This document shows, one piece after another, positions 6,250 through 8,707 of a stretch of DNA of 8,707 bases; the first letter of the stretch is position 1; each line of letters begins with the position of its first letter. The DNA is from an uncultured Bacteroidales bacterium. GTDB lineage: Bacteria; Bacteroidota; Bacteroidia; Bacteroidales; UBA4417. The notes under the pieces were generated by a model. The model was not told where the DNA came from. It worked only from the letters and a program-made list of their open reading frames with translations, and did no database searches. The stretch covers positions 1 through 8,707 of the forward strand of contig CALCJE010000177.1 of the NCBI GenBank assembly GCA_937965665.1. Direction: 5' to 3'. The position numbers and the translations under genes were made by a program.

Positions 6250-8661
6250 TTAGAAAGTAAGGTTAACTCTGAAACCAAATACGCGTGTAGGAGGTGTCTG
6301 GTCTTCGTTAGTATAACCAACTGCATTACTTGTGGCACCATTAGTATTGAACTCAGGATCGGTCCATACATTGGTTTTCGGACGCCACATTAAGAGGTTA
6401 CGGCCTACAACACCAAGTGTAGCAGCTTTCAGAACTTTGGTACTTCCAAATACTTTTTCAACAGGAACGTTGTAAGTTAACGAAATTTCCCTCAGTTTCC
6501 AGAATGCAGCGCTGGTTACATAAGCAGCATCGGTAGTGTGGTAGTTTGAGTTAACCCAGAAAGCACGACCTGCATCTGTAACAAGTACATCTGTGTTTGG
6601 TGTGTAAACGCCAGGAGCTGTTTCAATAACTGAGTTAGGAATAACAAACGGCTGACGGCCATTCAGAGCGGAGTGTTCTGAAATACCGGTGAAATCGAGA
6701 GCATTACCTACCCTGTTTACAATATTGTTACCTGAACGATATTCAGCTACTATACCAAGGGTTAAACCTTTCCATGTGAAGTTGTTTACGATACCCAGGA
6801 TATGATTTGGGTTACCATGGCCTTTCTGAACAAGTGCAGGAGCAGTTTTTGGTAAACCGGTAACTTTGTCAACAACAATACGTCCTTCAGGATCCCTGAT
6901 TACATCAGTAACCTTAATAGCCGGGAACTGTTGGCCAACAATAGCATAGGAAGCACTGTTCGTAATTCCATAAGTAGTACCGTCGTTGATCGGCAATTCA
7001 TTTAAGCCGGGATAAATTGAGAGAACTTCACTTGTAGAATAAGCATAGTTAATGGTAAGATCCCAGTTAACCTGACCCAGGCTGAGCAGCGGGGTTAATT
7101 TAAGGTCAGTTTCAATACCTCTGGTTTCAAGTTCACCGGCGTTGATATAAGCTGAACGGTATCCGGTTGCTGATGAGATGGAGGCAGGAATGGTCTGGTC
7201 AATGGTATTTGATTTATAAGCTGTAACTTCGAGGTGATACCTGTCTTTTACGAAGCTCATTTCGATACCGCCTTCAAGTTCCTTTGTAATTTCAGGACGT
7301 AAGGTTGGGTTGCTTAAGGTAGTATTGAGCCTGAAACCTGCTGTGTTTCCGTAAGGGAAGCCAGGTGCTGCATCGTACCTTGGAACAGTTGCATACCAGT
7401 TTGTCAAAGAAATTTGTCCGGTTTTTGATAAACCAGCCCTTACTTTCAGGAATGAGAGAACCGGACCATCTTTTAATGCCGGGAACATGTCGGTAAGTAC
7501 TGCACTGATGTCAGCTCCCGGGTAGAAGAATGAACGGTTGTCTTTTACTAAACGTGAATCCCAGTCGTTACGTGCCGAAGCGTGTAAGAAGATATAATTT
7601 TTGTAACCAATGGTAGCGTCAGCAAATACACCCATTGAACTTCTTTCGAGGGTTTCCTGGGTTGCAACAGGTTCCCCAACGCGGTTCGAGATGTTATATA
7701 AATTAGGAATTACGAGTGCACTTGCAGCACTGTTCATGGCATTGTAACCGGTTTTGAATGCGGAAACACCTAAAATGAGTTTGGTTGAGAAATCACCGAA
7801 ATCTTTCGATAATTTCGTTAAAAAGTCATTGGTTAAACTGAGCTGGTTGCTCATCTGATAGCTGGACTGTCCTGAATAAGGAGTCTGCTGTCCCATATGT
7901 CCCTGGCTCCATGGGTCGCTCTTCGAATAGTTCGAATAAACAGCTTCGTCAGTATAATCGTTATAATTCTGAGTGTTGTACACAAGACCTGTGCGGTTCG
8001 AGAATTCTAACCATTCAACTGGTTTGTACGACAGGTTCAATGAACCTAAGAAGTCGGTACGATCGTTTTTCTGACGTGAGTGAGCAATCTGCCAGTAAGG
8101 GTTCGGATAGTAAGCGTTGAAATAGCCATCGAGCGTAGCAAATGGGTTACCATCAATGTCTTTATATGTCGACAAAGGAATATGCTGAGGAGTATTGAGT
8201 ACGTTCCAGTATACACCTCGGCCCTGGTTCATATCACCACCCGAAACATCGGTTTTGGTTTTTGTAATACCCATCGAGAAATCAGCCTGGAAAGTGCCGT
8301 ATTTTTTCATAGCAGCCATACGAACGCTGGTTCTGCGGTTTTTGTCATCCATAACAGTACCGGTTGAATTAACATCCTGTGCTGAAAGGTAGAAACTACC
8401 GTTTTCGTCACCACCGCTGTACGATACGTCGTTCTGCATCGAAACACCAGTCTGGAAGAAATTCAGTTTCTGGTTTTTGATTGGAGCGTAAGGTACCATC
8501 TGGTACGAACCATCTTCGAGTTTACCACCTAATATAACCATAACTTCCGGGTTATATTCAGGGCCAAACTGCTGGTTTTCGTATGAGGTATACGGGTCGG
8601 TATTGCGATCCGGGCCAATCCAGAAAGTGTAGTTGTTATCTGAGTTACCTGGGGTTTCACC
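6250..8661 (-). CDS. SusC-like (SusC/RagA) TonB-dependent outer-membrane transporter, N-terminus missing
   Basis: TonB-dependent beta-barrel that imports the ligand delivered by the SusD-like partner. 803 residues are visible against about 1000 in the family, so roughly 200 residues are missing: signal peptide, carboxypeptidase-like regulatory domain, any TonB box, and most or all of the plug. The visible part begins GETPGNSDNNYTFWIGPD and soon reaches FGPEYNPE...LEDGS, then NFFQTGVSMQNDVSYSGG (about 67-84), which match the start of the barrel in SusC proteins. The C-terminus, TPPTRVFGFRVNLTF, is the classic last beta strand ending in Phe for outer-membrane insertion. The ATG at 8541 is internal, not a start: the reading frame continues upstream with family-like sequence to 8661. 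Past 8661 the frame stays open only because it runs into adapter sequence. First visible gene of the operon, 19 bp before the SusD-like gene; its promoter and any regulator lie outside. Confidence 0.95.
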   Translation of the reverse strand, partial: GETPGNSDNNYTFWIGPDRNTDPYTSYENQQFGPEYNPEVMVILGGKLEDGSYQMVPYAPIKNQKLNFFQTGVSMQNDVSYSGGDENGSFYLSAQDVNSTGTVMDDKNRRTSVRMAAMKKYGTFQADFSMGITKTKTDVSGGDMNQGRGVYWNVLNTPQHIPLSTYKDIDGNPFATLDGYFNAYYPNPYWQIAHSRQKNDRTDFLGSLNLSYKPVEWLEFSNRTGLVYNTQNYNDYTDEAVYSNYSKSDPWSQGHMGQQTPYSGQSSYQMSNQLSLTNDFLTKLSKDFGDFSTKLILGVSAFKTGYNAMNSAASALVIPNLYNISNRVGEPVATQETLERSSMGVFADATIGYKNYIFLHASARNDWDSRLVKDNRSFFYPGADISAVLTDMFPALKDGPVLSFLKVRAGLSKTGQISLTNWYATVPRYDAAPGFPYGNTAGFRLNTTLSNPTLRPEITKELEGGIEMSFVKDRYHLEVTAYKSNTIDQTIPASISSATGYRSAYINAGELETRGIETDLKLTPLLSLGQVNWDLTINYAYSTSEVLSIYPGLNELPINDGTTYGITNSASYAIVGQQFPAIKVTDVIRDPEGRIVVDKVTGLPKTAPALVQKGHGNPNHILGIVNNFTWKGLTLGIVAEYRSGNNIVNRVGNALDFTGISEHSALNGRQPFVIPNSVIETAPGVYTPNTDVLVTDAGRAFWVNSNYHTTDAAYVTSAAFWKLREISLTYNVPVEKVFGSTKVLKAATLGVVGRNLLMWRPKTNVWTDPEFNTNGATSNAVGYTNEDQTPPTRVFGFRVNLTF

Positions 8662-8707
8662 AGATCGGAAGAGCGTCGTGTAGGGAAAGAGTGTAGATCT
8701 CGGTGGT
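8662..8707. other. Illumina TruSeq-type adapter sequence (assembly contamination)
   Basis: The last 46 bases begin AGATCGGAAGAGCGTCGTG and continue as the reverse complement of the Illumina universal (P5-side) adapter, with no mismatch that I can see against the sequence as I know it. No i5 index lies between the read-1 primer part and the P5 part, which fits the single-index universal adapter. In the minus-strand SusC frame it translates as PPRSTLFPYTTLFRS, a well-known adapter-derived false peptide. It is not genomic DNA. Confidence 0.98.

Noticed and set aside
8539..8541. ATG as the start of the SusC protein.
   Set aside because: The same frame continues 40 codons upstream to 8661 with sequence matching the SusC family (FGPEYNPE region), so this methionine is internal.

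Overview
The window looks like a fragment of a Bacteroidota genome, probably an environmental or host-associated Bacteroidales-type organism. It carries a SusC/SusD outer-membrane pair, lipoproteins of the kind that sit beside such pairs, a Bacteroidota-style -7 promoter (TAnnTTTG) and start codons preceded by A/T-rich sequence without a Shine-Dalgarno. Genus cannot be read from this stretch. Both edges cut genes, and the right edge is not genomic: the last 46 bases are an Illumina sequencing adapter. The window is therefore probably a whole metagenomic or draft contig with an untrimmed end.

Left part, + strand: the C-terminal 273 residues of an M23 (LytM-type) cell-wall peptidase, a 222 bp gap holding a good -7 promoter element, then a complete 12-helix MFS transporter (1045-2211). 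Nothing links the functions of these two genes beyond adjacency.

Middle (2212-2727): a convergent intergenic region of 516 bp. It holds an array of ten 21-bp direct repeats plus degenerate edges, a short G-rich/hairpin segment, and a strong intrinsic terminator for the minus-strand operon.

Right part, - strand, read from right to left: SusC-like TonB-dependent transporter (N-terminus missing), SusD-like lipoprotein of the SusD-like_2 type, DUF1735-type lipoprotein, and a lipoprotein with two fibronectin-III-like modules. Gaps of 19, 22 and 34 bp and the terminator after the last gene make this one transcription unit, apart from its unseen promoter. The expected working model is a surface nutrient-uptake complex: SusD and the two accessory lipoproteins capture a ligand at the cell surface, and SusC imports it with energy from TonB. 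No degradative enzyme or regulator is in view, so the substrate is unknown.

I found no clearly new biological system. The items most worth a second look are the 21-bp repeat array, the accessory lipoprotein pair with similar C-terminal ends, the HxD variant of the M23 metal-site motif, and the adapter junction, which would give a false N-terminus to the SusC protein.
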